Shown piece after piece: positions 51,117 to 62,800 of a stretch of DNA of 64,000 nucleotides. A model generated the notes under the pieces. It did not search any database and had not been told where the DNA came from. It was given only the letters and a program-made list of their open reading frames with translations. Source of the DNA: Edolisoma coerulescens (lineage: Eukaryota; Chordata; Aves; Passeriformes; Campephagidae). A program made the position numbers and the translations under genes. The stretch lies in contig VWZW01001209.1 of assembly GCA_013397115.1 (NCBI GenBank), positions 62,001 through 126,000 of the forward strand. Direction: 5' to 3'. Numbering within the stretch: the stretch's first letter is position 1; the number at the start of each line of letters is the position of its first letter.

Positions 51117-51842
51117 TCACAGAATCACAGAATCAACTAGGTTGGAAAAGAACTTTGAGATCATCAAATCCAACCTATGACCAAACACCACCTTGTCACC
51201 TAGACCATGGCACTGAGTTCCATGTCCAGTCTTTCCTTAAACACCTCCAGGACTGTGACTCCACCACCTCCCTGGGCAGCCCATTCCAATGCCCAATCAC
51301 TCTTTCTGTGAAGATCTTCTTCCTTATGTCCAACCTAAACCTCCCCTGGCACAGTTTAAGACAGTGGCCTCTTGCCCTGTCACTGGCTGCCTGGAAGAGG
51401 AGGCTGACCCCCACCTGGCTACAGCCTTCTTTCAGGCAGTTGGAGAGAGTGATAAGGTCTCCCCTGAGCCTCCTTTTCTCCAGGCTGAACAGCCCCAGCT
51501 GCCTCAGTGGATTTGTTCCGGACACTTCAGCAGCTCTGTTGCCCTTCTCTGGACATGCTCCAGCACCTCAACATCCTTCCTGAATTGAGGGGCTCAGAAC
51601 TGAACACAGCACTCAAGGTGCAGCCTCAGCAGTGCTGAGTACAGGAGAAGAATCCCTGCCCTGGTCCTGCTGGCCACGCCATTGCTGATAGAGGCCAGGA
51701 TGCCATTGGCCTTCTTGGCCACCTGGGCACATGTTGGCTCTTGTTCAACCGTCTGTCAATCAGCATCCCCAGGTCCCTTTCTGCCTGGCTGCTTTTCAGC
51801 CACTCTGTCCCCAACCTGTAGTGCTGCATGGGGTTGTTGTGG
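51117..51842 (-). mobile_element. CR1 LINE 3' fragment, about 0.7 kb
   Basis: The tail octamers (ATCACAGAATCACAGAATCA) are at 51118-51135, with typical CR1 3' sequence after them. On the minus strand, 51196-51525 keeps the ORF2 C-terminal motifs LFSLEKRRLRGDLI, SDRARGH, FRLDIRKKIFTERV and GHWNGLPREVV. The frame at 51626-51853 adds the segment NPMQHYRLGTEWLKSSQAE. The two frames are not joined without shifts, so the copy is dead. The 142- and 99-codon plus-strand frames here are antisense shadows. The 3' sequence (AGGTTGGAAAAGAACTTTGA) marks a third subfamily in this window. Confidence 0.95.
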
Positions 51843-51924
51843 CAAGATGTCATAAAACTCGAGTGTCTTTGGAAAAATTAATTTTCTAAAAACCTTTTTT
51901 TAAAAAATGATTCTGTTGTTATTG

Positions 51925-51928
<4 letters not shown>

Positions 51929-51958
<30 letters not shown>
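51929..51958. repeat. T30 homopolymer
   Basis: Thirty uninterrupted Ts lie about 85 bp beyond the 5' end of the CR1 at 51117-51842. Read on the minus strand it is an A30 run, but no polyadenylation signal or flanking duplication supports a retrocopy. Confidence 0.95.
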
Positions 51959-51962
<4 letters not shown>

Positions 51963-54268
51963 ATAAGAACTCTTCCTTGGCATGCTTCAAACTGCTCAAT
52001 CGTCTTTACAGACCACAGTCCATCTGACACTGTGTTACATAAACTGCAGACCACGGAAGGAAGAGGCACAAAAAGGGAATACAAATTTCTCCGCAATATT
52101 TTGCAGCACTTGTTTGCAGTTGTCAGAGCTTTACCTTCTTTTTATTCTTGCTTCCCTGGAAAAACCCTTTTAAGAGTTTAGGCATTTGTCAAAAAACAAG
52201 AAAGGCAATATATTACCCAGACACTTCAATATATCACAGCCAGTCAGTTCAGATTGTATGTAAATAAAGTAGCTACACAGTGAAGTAATAACCTTTTCAA
52301 ATGACTGATCATAACATGAATTCTTGGAACAGCCCTGTTGTCTGAAGAGAAGTAAATCAAACTGCAAAATAAGACAACAAGCATGACAAATAGTGTCCAA
52401 TTGATCTGAGTTCTTTCCTCATGAAAATACTTCCATTAATGCAAATGGAAGTATAATTTAATATTGAAAACTTCCAGAAGGGTAAAAAGTAAATAAAGGA
52501 CAAACTGTACCAGGAAAATATGACTGGCTGATTTGACAACATTACAGAAATACTCAGATTAAGAGAACATTCCATTCGAAGAACCATTACTAAGAAGTGA
52601 TCTGATTCATACTTTGTTTTTGTTTTGTTTTTCTTTCATAACAATTAGGTGAAAAGGGATCACTGGAAAATCCAGCTCATCGTCTTGTTTGCAAAGAGAT
52701 TTTACATTTCACTCAAAAGCTTACATGTAAAATCCCTTGGATTTTCTTCTTTTTTTGTTGTTGCATCTCCTGTGTTTGACTGACATGTATTCAGAATTCA
52801 ATTCAGTCTTGAGCTCAAGAACCCAGGGAGGGTTATTCTGCAATCCCCCTTGAGAGTTCATCTCAATGGTTTGCCATTTTCTCTCAAAAATATCTACATC
52901 AATTTTTTGACTTTGACTTTCACTGATGTCATAATTAGATTTTTCGAAAGTATTTCATACTGGAATAAATTTTTAGAGAATCTGGATTAGAGTCCTTGAT
53001 AAACTCTGATATTTTCATGTTTGTTAGGAAAGGCTTCTTTCTGCCTTCTGAGAAATTTTTTCTTTCCAAACAAATCTTCTCCAGTCTTGTGCAATATCTC
53101 CTTTTATTTTCACATGATGCTCTGAATCTTACACTCAGGTTATGTTTCATCAGGTCTCACAAGCCATTTTCAAATTGCAAGTTCAAGGCAATACCTGTGA
53201 TCTATGCTCTCATTGGCTCAGAATTTATGAAAAGGGTGAGATGCTATATCCAAATTGGTAAGCTGTCTCCTGGCATCTGAGAGATTAAATCCATGCTGTA
53301 CTTTATTCAGCTGAGAAACTGAGAGTCAGACATCTTGTAGCTCAAACTTGCCTGCTCTAATGATTGGCTTTTTGTAAACCAGCTGCCTTGTTTCTGTCTT
53401 TTGGAGCTGTTTCAGTTTCCAAACATGATTTTAAGTAAGCCCTGATGTCAAGACTGGATCTTAGCTCTCCCACATGGTAGAGAAGTGCACCAGTTGAAGT
53501 GCACCAGCTGTCAGCACCTTGTTACTCCTTTTTTACAGCAAAAAATAATCTTGGAGTACAGATGTTTCATCACATGCAATTAAATTATTTCACCTTAGCA
53601 AGTTATCCTCTTGCCAGAATGTGGTGTTGGAGCATCCCAGCTGTGAGTGAAAATGCAGTAGTTTAAATGACAGTGGAGATGAGATAGACTCATAAATTGC
53701 ACCTCACACCTAAGATAGGCAAACAAGGCAGCCCTGAAATGACCTTGCAGTCAACTAGGACAAAGTAACCTCTCAAACCATTGGAACTGGAGTAGATTTG
53801 ATCACAAATCTATGCACCAGGTTTCAGTCCTACTAGAGAAAATAAAATTTTATGGAAGTTGAAAGGCTTTATAGGACAGTGAACTTGCTTTCGCACAGTC
53901 TTACCAAAATTTTTTTTCTCTACTTAATTACACTTTTCTCAAAGTTCTATTCATGCAAAATGACTGGCAAATATCAGACGTAAAAACAATTAAAAGCCTT
54001 GTTTTAAAGCTTTTGTACTTGATTTCTTACTTTCTAATGAAGGCGTAGCCTTGGAAATAGCTTGGCCCATGTTGTGGAACTGTCAACTACAAGCACCTGG
54101 TTCAAATTTAGATTGAATAAGAGTTAATCAGTAATTGAATAATTCTTTGTAGCAGCAAATAATTTTGTATTCATTGCTTATTGACAGAACTTCCAGGTGC
54201 TATACTGAACAATGAGTGACTTATTCTCTCTAACCATCCCACCTCCAGGTACAGTCTGAACCTAAATA
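51959..54268. other. AT-rich non-coding DNA, nothing recognised
   Basis: No repeat family or exon is recognisable. Frames of 60-94 codons lack domains. Confidence 0.5.
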
Positions 54269-55030
54269 TTGGCTCCAAATACTGCCACACTCTTTCAGGA
54301 GGCAGAAAAATGTAATTTTGGATTGAATCATTATTGTCAAAGCCAATCGCACAAGCAGTCCAATATTCTTACTAGAAGAGGTGTTGTAGCTCATGTCAGA
54401 GTTTCCGTGTGCTCACACTTTGTGACATATGGTGTAAAGGTTTCACTTGTGCTCGGTTTGCTGCATGCACACCATATGTTCTGGTGTACTAAAGACATGT
54501 TGCGCAAGGCCTCATCCCACCTGCCCTGTTCTGGGTCAGGTAGAAACATGTGGCAGGAAGGGAGAAACATCTACTCCTTGCTGGGGATCAGCCCAGCGTT
54601 TGCATGCAGAGAGAAGCCACGTGCTCAGCAAAGAGGGAGGTGGCAGTGTTCATCAGGGCTGGGAGGCTCCTGGGTCACAGGCAGGATGCAGGCCAACAAC
54701 CAGGCTTTGGAGATGCTTGGAAAAAATCACCCCGTGGCTCAGGTGAACACTGACATTCAACATGAATACTGACACAGCTCAGGAAGGCGCTGAAAGTCTG
54801 GGGTGAAGGGCTGGTCCTGAGTGGCGGAGTACATCCCACAGAGGGGAGACTGGTTTTCTAATCTTATTGCTTTCCCAGACAAGATGTGGTTTCTCTATTT
54901 CAAGTTCTGAGTTGGAGGGTTGTAGGGCTTTAATGTCCTTTGGGTGCATTGGTCATTATGAAAATAAAGTGTGGAAGGTCTGCCTTAAAGCTCTGTCAGA
55001 CGTACATAGTCTGTACTTCCTGTAGCCCAC
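54269..55030 (+). other. GC-richer block with the window's longest plus-strand frame outside CR1
   Basis: A plus frame at 54269-54772 (167 codons) is the longest not explained by CR1. Two other plus frames stay open over its second half (54447-54746 and 54550-54753). That pattern reflects locally higher GC and stop-poor sequence rather than coding selection. I recognise no domain, signal peptide or splice structure. An AATAAA at 54962-54967 follows at a distance where a transcript or LTR end might lie. No duplication-bounded TG...CA edges were found. It could be an unclassified repeat or a non-coding transcript end. Confidence 0.25.
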
Positions 55031-57512
55031 AGACCATTAAAAGAATTTTTTTTAAAAATAATTTCCTCAGATAATCCTCACTGACTATAACCTGAAGTAG
55101 GAGGGAGCAGCATCAAACAAAGCTTTGAGATTAAGAGGTTAAGTTCCCATTGCACTTCGACATGCCTAACTACTTCAATTAAGTTATACTGTGCCTTTGT
55201 TTTTTTCCTCCCACAGATAAGCACCAAGCAGTAGGTCTGAATAAATAGGTCAGGAAAGACCTATTGCTTGTGTTACACATATGGTAGGACTAAGTGGTGG
55301 CAATGGTCCTCTTTCATCTACTGAGTCTACAATCATGGAGTTTTGCAGCTATCCAGGGTGGGAACTTGCCTGAAACCTCCACTTAAAACAAGGAGAACAT
55401 AAAAAAGGAAGTGGCCTGCAAATATTTTGTTGTTTGCTTTTTCCATAATTCCTTTCCTATTTCTATCTAATAACAGAAGGTATTAAGGAGTTTTGTGGCT
55501 TGATCTAACATTGAAGTCACATTTTATTGAACAGGGCTGGAGAAGGACACCTGCAAATTTCCTGTACAACCTAAATTATTTTCTGAGCCTATAACTCATA
55601 TTGTCCTCTCACCTAATGAATTTACTATTTCTTACCAACATTTCATAGAATGAAAAAACACAATGAAAGAAAAGCCAAAGCTGACCCAAAACAAGAAAGT
55701 ATTTCTTGAAGGCTGTAGAGTGCTGTGTCACTTCAAACAATCATGAAAATGCTTTTTCATCATTAGAATTCCAGTTAATATTTGTTGCTGAAAGGAATCA
55801 AAGATGAAAGAAATCTTAAAAGTCTTTGGGTTGATAATATATTTATTTTGATGCTGTGTTATTTTACTGATGTAGATTCACTGCACAATGAAGTGCACAT
55901 TCTCACATTGTCACTGCTCAGAATCCAGCAACACATCTGTGCTTTTTTATGTTAATTACAGAAGGAGAAACCCATGAGATTACCTGATCAATACTGTTTC
56001 AACCAATCAGTTTGAAAGTTTTATGTTATTCTACGGCAAATGTTATTTCCAGCATTTGCAAATTAAGATGTATAATATGTGTTATATCTCTTATATACCA
56101 AAGAAGTTTCTTCTGTTGATTGATTTTTACTACTAAGTTGCCAGATCTCTAGTTTGATTGACAAATCTCTAGATTTTAATACATACCAATAGAAAATATT
56201 CTATAAAAAATGCTGAAGAACAAGCTTTTGTTTTCTGTACGTTCTGGTTTTTCACTTTATGGGAAAAAAAAAAAATATATATATAACATGTGAAGGATAA
56301 TAATCCAATTAATACTTGCAACTGCACTGTTTGCTTCACCTGTGACTCATGCCAGACTGTTTTTTCACTTTCTTTTTTTGCATCCACTCCATCTTCACCA
56401 AAAAAAATTTGTGAAACTTCTTGATAGTTTTTTTAGTTGTTTTTTTGTTTGTTTCTTTTAACTCCTTCACCTAAGTTGTAAAAGTTTTATTGTCCAGAGA
56501 TTATCTCTAAACTCTCTTTAAATCTTTCCTCTGCACCTGTATTCATTCTTCTCATTTTATATTACAACTAAAGGTGCACAGGGGTTACAATCAGCAGCAA
56601 TAGAAGCATCATCCCTGTTGAGGGTGATATGCCTAAGGTTTCCATTCCAAACTAAATTTTAGGCTTTCTCTACCATTTAAAAAAGGCTCTTTGAGCATCA
56701 AATACACTCTTCTGGAACATGACCAAGAGAAAACAGTCATTGTTTTCTTTGTAAAACAGTTCCAAGTTACTTTTAAAAAGCTGATTTTAAAAGGAAATAT
56801 TACAGCTGCTGTAATCCATTTTTTTTCCACATCCTACCAACAAAGCAATTCGCTAGCTACGCTTCTAATGAAGCCTGTCTGAAAGATTATGGCAAGGTAA
56901 AATGTTTGAGATTAAATGGATAACATTGAAGTGAATGTTAAAGACCAAGTCAGGAATGATGGAAAAGCACCACTTTCATAAAGGTAATGGTTCCAGTAAC
57001 GAGATTTACAAAACTGCTGAGATTAATAAAATTTGCCAGACCTCCAGCTAGACTCCCGCTTCCAAACTGCCTACAAAACACCCACAGTTTAGTGGAGAGC
57101 AGCACCTTGGAATAATTCCATTTGTGTCTCTGGGTAGCAGCTTGGACTTCAAAAATTGCCCTTGTTGCAGCTGTTTTAGCACTCCTGCTGAAGACCTTAG
57201 CTGATCCAGGGGAACACGCAAATTTGCTAACCTAAGCACATGACGTTACAGCACTGAAATGATCCCAAATTTGTCCTCCTACAAGAAACTTTCTCTCCAG
57301 TTCATGGCAGGGCTGACCCGGACACCTGTTACGTGGCCTTACATCCAAAAGAGTAGGAGAAGCAAAACATGAATCTGGCTCCTTAAATACTGCAGCCTAT
57401 ACTCTGCCCTGGCTCAGGATGCAGGGCTCTCCATCCCATCTGATGGCCACAGACTGTGGACTCCTGTGTTGGTCCATTTCAGTGAACAATTTCTATCTTT
57501 CAGCACATAAAT
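55031..57512. other. AT-rich non-coding DNA, nothing recognised
   Basis: This stretch contains an A13-ATATAT run near 56266-56285. There is no recognisable gene or repeat family. Confidence 0.5.
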
Positions 57513-57688
57513 AATCATAGAACCACAGAGGGGCCTGGGTTGGAAAGGACCTTTAAAGGCCTTCTAGTCTAACCCCCATGCAATGGGCAGGCAAATTTTC
57601 AACTAGATCAGGATGCTCAGAGCCCTGTCCAAACTGACCTTGAATTTTTCCAGGGATTGGACAGTCACGACATCTCTGGAAAACCTGT
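57513..57688 (-). mobile_element. CR1 LINE short 3' fragment
   Basis: AATCATAGAACCACAGAG, TTGGAAAGGACCTTTAAAGG and TCTAACCCCCATGCAATGGG match the bird CR1 3' end. The fragment belongs to the same subfamily as the copy at 22208. It is about 175 bp and carries essentially only 3' terminal sequence with no useful ORF2 coding part. It is more diverged than the other copies. Confidence 0.9.
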
Positions 57689-58910
57689 AATATGTTGTGC
57701 TCTGCAGCTGGAACTGTAAATTTACCCTATAGTGTGGTAAACACTTTGCCACAGTAATTTACTTTGATATCCATGATGAATTAACATTTTTTTTTCATGA
57801 ACTATATGATGCCCCTAAAGCCATGTTATTAGTATAGAAGTTCTTCAGGTATTTTTAATTCTTCAAATTTTTTGTGGCATTAGTAATACATGAAACTGTA
57901 GCCTTATATGCCCTTTCTTCTTAATTCTGAGCACAAAGCCAAGTAATCAAAATTCCCATCAAAAGGTCCAGATGTAATTGCATGCATTGCTCCTTGTGAT
58001 GCTTTGATCAAACATCTGATCACTGTGCTAGCATTTAAATAATTTGATTACAGTTTCTAGAAGTAAGTAATTGAAATGGAAACAACTAAAAATACCCCAA
58101 CCCTCAACCAAAGAAAAAAATCAACATTAACTTCATTGCCTGAACATTTTATATATATGAATATATATTAATCACTGCATATGCTCATCACCTTGAGGAA
58201 TAAATAAAAATATTATTCTCACTGTTGTGGAGAAAATTGTCTTTGTGAGGGCTGTTATTCAGGTAGATATAAACCATAATGAATCCTAAATGAAATTTGG
58301 AACTTAACTAATGAATCTGAGACTACAATATTAAAGAACATCCTCTATAATTTCATTCTGCCTTTTATGACATACAGGTCTCCTGTTTCAATTAGCACAC
58401 AAGCATATCTTGTAATGAGTTAAGGCAGAAGGAAAAGGCAGAGCAGAAAAATAACACTGGTTTTACTGAATGTGAAAGACTTTGAAGGAAATGTTTAAAC
58501 TGTACTAAGAGTTTTTCTTGATTTTCAAATCTAAAAAAGCATTTGTAAATCATTAAAGGTTTCTCCTAATAGCAGTCGATTGTATGTTAGGTTAAGTCAA
58601 ATTCTTCATATTTTTATTCCTGAAGTCAAAATCACTCTGAAAAAAAAAGTAGAATTAACTTATTTTTATTCTGCATGATGTAAGTTAATTAATGCTAGGT
58701 AAAGTAAGAAAACAACCAATTCAATGCAAGTTATTTTAAAATAAAAAAGATGTTAATTTAAAATCTCCATTTACTCAACATTTGAGTAAATTAGTATATG
58801 TGTGTGATAATGGGGTACAACACTTTAGGAAAATCAGTGGTAATGGATGCGTGTAGAGAGAGGAAAATTAACTAAATATATCCTAAATACCTAAACTAGC
58901 TACCTACATA
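57689..58910. other. AT-rich non-coding DNA, nothing recognised
   Basis: AT-rich sequence with no recognisable gene or repeat family. Confidence 0.55.
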
Positions 58911-58942
58911 CACACACGCACACACACACACACACACACACA
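58911..58942. repeat. (CA)n microsatellite
   Basis: About sixteen CA units with one CG interruption at 58917-58918. Likely polymorphic. Confidence 0.95.
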
Positions 58943-59104
58943 GACGTGGATAATTCATGATGTGCTCTGAATTAGAGATTACTATTCAGGAAAAATATCA
59001 CAGATTTATAATTCATATTTCTATGAATAATTCAGTAGCAGACACGGAAACAGTCCGAGTAGTAGGAGTTAAAGGGGAAGGTACCAAAAGAGTGAAGAAA
59101 GAAA

Positions 59105-59250
59105 CAGTTCCACTGTGTATCCACAGTGCAGCCCCATCTTGACTACAGGGTACTGTCATCTTCATATCTCAGCAGTGGTAAGATAGAATTGAAAAGGATT
59201 CAGAGGAAGGATACAAGGGTGACAAACACCTGGAAAGCTTCCATGGAATG
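59105..59250 (+). mobile_element. old diverged CR1 fragment
   Basis: Read in frame from 59126, the plus strand gives a peptide containing VQPHLDYRV and, further on, IELKRIQRKDTRV. This aligns by eye with the CR1 ORF2 segments VRPHLEYCV and IELLERVQRRATKM at the correct spacing. It ends in a stop soon after. It is far more diverged than the neighbouring copy, so it is an older insertion. No tail is visible, and the following CR1 begins about 10 bp downstream on the same strand. Confidence 0.6.
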
Positions 59251-59260
59251 AGTGATCAGG

Positions 59261-59847
59261 CGCAGCATCGCCAGCGTGTCAAAGGAGAGGATTGTCCCAC
59301 TCTGCTCCGCACAGGGGTGGCCTCACCTTGAGAACTCTGGGCAGTTTTGGGCACCACAATGCAAGAAAGATAAAAAGCTCTTAGAGTGTCCAAAGGAGGG
59401 TAATGAAGATGGTGAAGGGCCTTGAGGAGAAGCCGTGTGAGGAGTGACTGAGAGCACTTGGTCTGTTGAGGCTGGAGGAGACTGAGGGGAGACCTCACTG
59501 CAGTTACAACTTCCTCATGAGGGGAAGAGGAAGGGCAGGCACTGATCTCTTCTCTGTGGTGACCAGTGACAGGACCCAAGGGAATGGCCTGAAATTGTGT
59601 CAGGGAAGGTTTAGGCTGGATATCACGAAAAGGTTCTTCACCCAGAGGGTGATTAAACACTGGACAAGTCTCCCCTGGGAAGCGGTCACAGGACGAAGCC
59701 TGAGAGAGTTGAAGAAGCATTTGGACAATGCACTCAGGCACATGCTGTGACTCTTGGGGATGGTGCTGTGCAGGGCAAGGAGCTGGACTGGATAACCCTT
59801 TTGGGTCCCTTCCAGCTCAGCATATTCTGTGATTCTGTGATTCTGTG
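59261..59847 (+). mobile_element. CR1 LINE 3' fragment, about 0.6 kb (only well-defined plus-strand copy)
   Basis: This copy ends in three perfect ATTCTGTG octamers (59824-59847), the diagnostic CR1 3' tail. Frame 59466-59750 keeps the ORF2 C-terminal motifs LEETEGRPHCSYNFL, TDLFSVVTSDRTQGN, FRLDITKRFFTQRV and KHWTSLPWEAV. The upstream part (59270-59460) encodes the preceding segment in broken frames. It is the same subfamily as the 7834 and 46642 copies. The 161-codon minus frame 59256-59741 is its antisense shadow. It is 5'-truncated and inactive. Confidence 0.95.
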
Positions 59848-62800
59848 AAGTATTTCACACACCAATATGAAGTACTCTTATGTGGGAATGAAATTTCAGA
59901 AGATAGGTAGATGGATCAGTAGATCAATCTGAATGGTATAGACTATGCGGAATCAAAAAATCCCCAAATCTATACTAAAAATCTGTAGCCTTGCAGCCCA
60001 GTAAATAGTGGTTGCCATTGCTTGCAACGTGCCACAGATTTCTGCAAATCGCTTAATGACATAGGTGTATATTATTCTTATCTAATTTAATACTCAGCTT
60101 CATAGAAACTAATTTTAAGCACATTTTTCATTATTCATTTTAAGACTGTGACTATTTTTCCTATCCTGTCAAAGATGTCCCACTATCTGCAAACAGATGA
60201 TATTGCAACAAAATAACAGACCAAACTATTTTTAAGTACTCATACTTTCAGTATTCTCTTTAATATTTCTTCTATGTTTATCATCATCTATAATCAACCC
60301 TCCTGATTTGATACACCTTTACAAAGACCTTGAAATAGGGATTAACTTTTGGCACTTTGACAGATTTTGTAGAAGAAAGTGTTGTCATCCTTTTTCAAAC
60401 ATAGGTGCATATGTTAGGTAGAATAAAAATGATCCATTTTGTATTGTTTATTTCATTTACTTGTTATTATTAAGATAGTAATATTTGGCAGCAGATTGAG
60501 GAGCTCTTGCTTCTTTTTGTGGGGTGTAATGAGAGAAATAAAACCCTGGTGAAAGGGTAAGATGTTTTAATACTTATGAAACTAAGAACCCTGCACTCAT
60601 GCCAACATTTCCTGAGCCCAGAAGATGCATACAAGTTTGGATAATGAAAGCACTACAAAACAGCTCAAAATGGATTGAATCAGTCTCAAACTCAGCCAAA
60701 AAAAACCTGCCTGGGTTTAATGATTTTTACCAAATAATGTAAAAAAGTATTCTTGGGAGAGTCCTTCAGACAGAGAGGGCAAGTGTTAGCATTAGGGTCC
60801 CATATTAGCTTAAAAAAACTTCCTATGCCATATGTCGGTGCGCGTAGAAGAAGGGGCTACAACTGGGGGAATCTGTTTGTTTTTCCATTTAAGTGGAATA
60901 CTTTCTCAGAATTGTAAATTTGGAGAGCAGCAATAGAACTTGGCTTGGAAACTTCACGCTTGCTTGAATTTCTCTGGAAACGCTTATGCTATGCTTCTGA
61001 AAGAAAACCACGTACTTGGCCTACTGATAGCCTTGGGCTAAGACTGGAAGCATCAGTGAGGTTGATTTTTGGGCTGCACAGTTGAGCCACTGCCCTCTCC
61101 TTCATTTCCTTGTGATGTTCTAATAAATCCATCTCTCTCAATATCTGATGCTGCTTAGGAGCTATAGAATGATGGTATTACAGAAGGACGCTGAATTTTT
61201 AAAAACTTTTTCACTATTTAGGACACTAAAAGGGTAAAAGAAAATGAGAGCTCTTCAGAAACATTCCCTATCTCCTCAAGAGTTATTTTGGGGAAAAAAT
61301 CCCTGAAAACAGCAGTCTCTTTCCTACCAATTGACACTACATTTCAAATTATTTTTAAGAGATACAGCAGTAATATCAGTCTGTGATGCTGGAAGCTGAG
61401 AGATTACTTTATTCTTTCTGTGAATTGTGTATTAGAATTCTAAAAGGGTCCCACATGAATCTGACACCTAGTTAAGTTTAAGGAACAATATTTTACAATT
61501 GCTTTTTATTCTGGCAGTTCTAAGATGTTTTGGAGGGTGGTTGAAGATTTCCACCACAGGAACCAGAATATGTCTGATTCGTAAGATTAAACTGTTAGTT
61601 GGTTATCTCAGAACATTATAATGATACTTATAAAAATGATCTCACACAGAATGATTAGTGTAGCTGTCCATTATGCATCACTTGTTCCATAAAAGCGGCC
61701 TTAAAAATGTGCTTTTTATGCTCCTTTAAACCAGATTTAAAGTTTCTTAATAGGGTAATGTTGTAATTTTAGAGAAATTCTTTGTGTTGCTAAAGATTCA
61801 GTCTTCATTAGTTGTACCAATTTTAGAAGAAAAAGATTATGAGGATGTATTATAAGCTTAAATAATGGCTGTAATTCAAATGCTCCGAAGACAAATGTTA
61901 ATGTCACACAGAGGAACATAATGTAATTGAAATATTACTTGAATATTACATACTGAAATACGTATCTAATTCTTAGTCCTCATTCTAGCTGGTCTTCCAT
62001 TTACATGAATCACAAATTGCAATGCTACTCAAAGATACTTCTCAGAATGTAAAGTGACAAAAGAAGGGAAATAAAAAGTGTATGTCATTAACGGATTATA
62101 ACTGCTGGACACAGAATGCCTGTGCTTTCTGAAAGAACCAGGCTTACACACTGTCTCACCTGTTTCTTATATAGAAAGATGAGACTGCCCTCCATTTCCA
62201 CAACAAAATGTCCCTAAAGCTTTGCCTATGCTTTATATTAGAGTTATGGGATGCTGCGACTGATACTGGTATTCTCTATTCAGAATTAAGAGGAGAGTAT
62301 CTGGATGAGCACGTTAAGTTTCAATAACTCTTAATGCACACTGTTTTATGTAGGAGAAGTTTATTTTTATTATTCTAAACCATGTCTCATTAAAATCTCT
62401 AGCTACATTGAAATTTCAGTAATGAAAGCTGCACTGATTTTCTCAGCAAGAGAAAAAAGACAATTCCCTAGAATAAGATGACATTTTAGAACCCCATTTA
62501 AATAAAGCTACATATGTTGCATACTTATCCCAGTAGGATTAAGGGGAAAATTTTCGGAGTTTGCTACGTGAGCTGTAAGCAAATATCTCTTAAGGAAAAT
62601 GATACATACATGTACTTAGTCCAACATAAATTAAATACTGCAGTTACTTAACTTTCCTAGGAGTAATCTGTAGGATAAATTGCTTGACTTTACTTCAGAG
62701 ATTTATAACTGCATTACAGACCATGCCACACAGAACAATCCAACGGAACTATGCAAGCAGTTTGCAATACATGTAGTATGTGTTATAATATAAGGATTTT

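Noticed and set aside
51155..51583. 142-codon plus-strand frame
   Set aside because: It is the antisense shadow of the minus-strand CR1 at 51117-51842.
51959..52190. Processed retrocopy ending at the T30 run (minus strand)
   Set aside because: No polyadenylation signal before the A run, no flanking duplication and no recognisable protein. Retrocopies are also rare in birds.
59256..59741. 161-codon minus-strand frame
   Set aside because: It is the antisense shadow of the plus-strand CR1 ORF2 remnant, whose sense frame carries the known CR1 motifs.
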